Shown: positions 5,087 to 5,213 of the stretch, piece after piece
How positions within the stretch are numbered: position 1 is the stretch's first letter
Layout: each line of letters opens with the position of its first letter
DNA from: Acidobacteriaceae bacterium
Lineage (GTDB): Bacteria; Acidobacteriota; Terriglobia; Terriglobales; SbA1
Reading direction: 5' to 3'
DNA length: 5,213 nt
Assembly (NCBI GenBank): GCA_019237515.1
Contig: JAFAGX010000677.1
Coordinates: forward strand, 1 to 5,213
Position numbers and translations under genes: made by a program
The notes under the pieces: generated by a model
The model's database searches: none
Told to the model about the DNA's origin: nothing
What the model saw: only the letters and a program-made list of their open reading frames with translations

Positions 5087-5095
5087 ATTCTAACA
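5087..5095 (-). promoter_or_regulatory. rpe: Extended -10 promoter for rpe
   Basis: On the minus strand TGTTAGAAT (5095-5087) is a TGn-type extended -10: TG, one base, then TAGAAT, which matches TATAAT at five of six positions. Initiation near 5080 would give a leader of about 27 bases holding the GGAG ribosome-binding site. No -35 is apparent 16-18 bases upstream (GC-rich), as is common for extended -10 promoters. It would start the rpe-bamD unit. Confidence 0.5.
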
Positions 5096-5213
5096 TGTGG
5101 AACTGGGGGCGGCGCTCGAGACGCTAGCACCTTGTGAAGCAGCGGGGCGGTTAGAATCACGCAACATGTAGTCTGTGTGCGCGGTGTCTACAATGCCGCG
5201 CTAACGACGAAGA

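Noticed and set aside
5179..5201. GCGCGG...CCGCGC inverted repeat near the right edge
   Set aside because: A six-bp GC-rich stem extended only by two wobbles and one A-T pair, with no T-tract; too weak and too close to the edge to interpret.
5188..5211. Tail of a minus-strand gene upstream of rpe (reads FVVSAAL then TAG)
   Set aside because: Only seven codons are visible before the window edge; other frames are also open there, so it cannot be told from chance.
5138..5213. Start of a divergent plus-strand gene (GTG at 5177) with TTAGAAT at 5151-5157
   Set aside because: Only twelve codons follow before the edge, there is no ribosome-binding site, and the ATG at 5166 is followed directly by a stop.

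Overview
The window looks like an ordinary chromosomal stretch of a diderm bacterium, most likely an Acidobacteriota (Terriglobia/Koribacter-like) genome. This rests on a BamD lipoprotein with a very long low-complexity tail, a short membrane protein opening with a 'FWEPRR.GYN' signature, two small secreted proteins of a kind I associate with that phylum, moderate-to-high GC, and short palindromic repeats between genes. The phylum call comes from memory of family traits and has not been checked by a search. I see no phage, transposase, CRISPR, rRNA or tRNA.

Layout. The plus strand carries the 3' part of thiL (2-904, start outside the window), a three-helix membrane protein of unknown function (955-1347), and a secreted protein of unknown function with one FG-GAP-like calcium-binding loop (1428-2000). 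The minus strand, read from right to left, carries rpe (5053-4379, TTG start), bamD (4296-2767), and a small secreted His/Asp-rich protein with LPPGL repeats (2595-2155). The two blocks converge on 2001-2154, which holds three perfect hairpins. No gap between genes exceeds 300 bases.

Function. ThiL makes thiamine pyrophosphate, the cofactor of transketolase among others. Rpe supplies xylulose 5-phosphate, a transketolase substrate, so the two enzymes are metabolically related, but they lie in separate, oppositely oriented units. BamD is the TPR lipoprotein of the outer-membrane protein assembly machine. The three small proteins have no assignable role.

The most interesting signals are not coding. 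Several inverted repeats are better paired when read as minus-strand RNA: a 13-bp stem filling the rpe-bamD gap, built from a heptamer repeat that abuts the bamD ribosome-binding site; a GUAA-capped hairpin just after bamD; and a GCAA-capped hairpin just after the His/Asp-rich gene. Other regulatory candidates are a palindrome next to a likely leaderless start at 1428, a GGTACA-N8-TGTACC dyad upstream of the His/Asp-rich gene, and a -35 box that overlaps the thiL stop codon. I found no strong evidence of a new multi-gene system.
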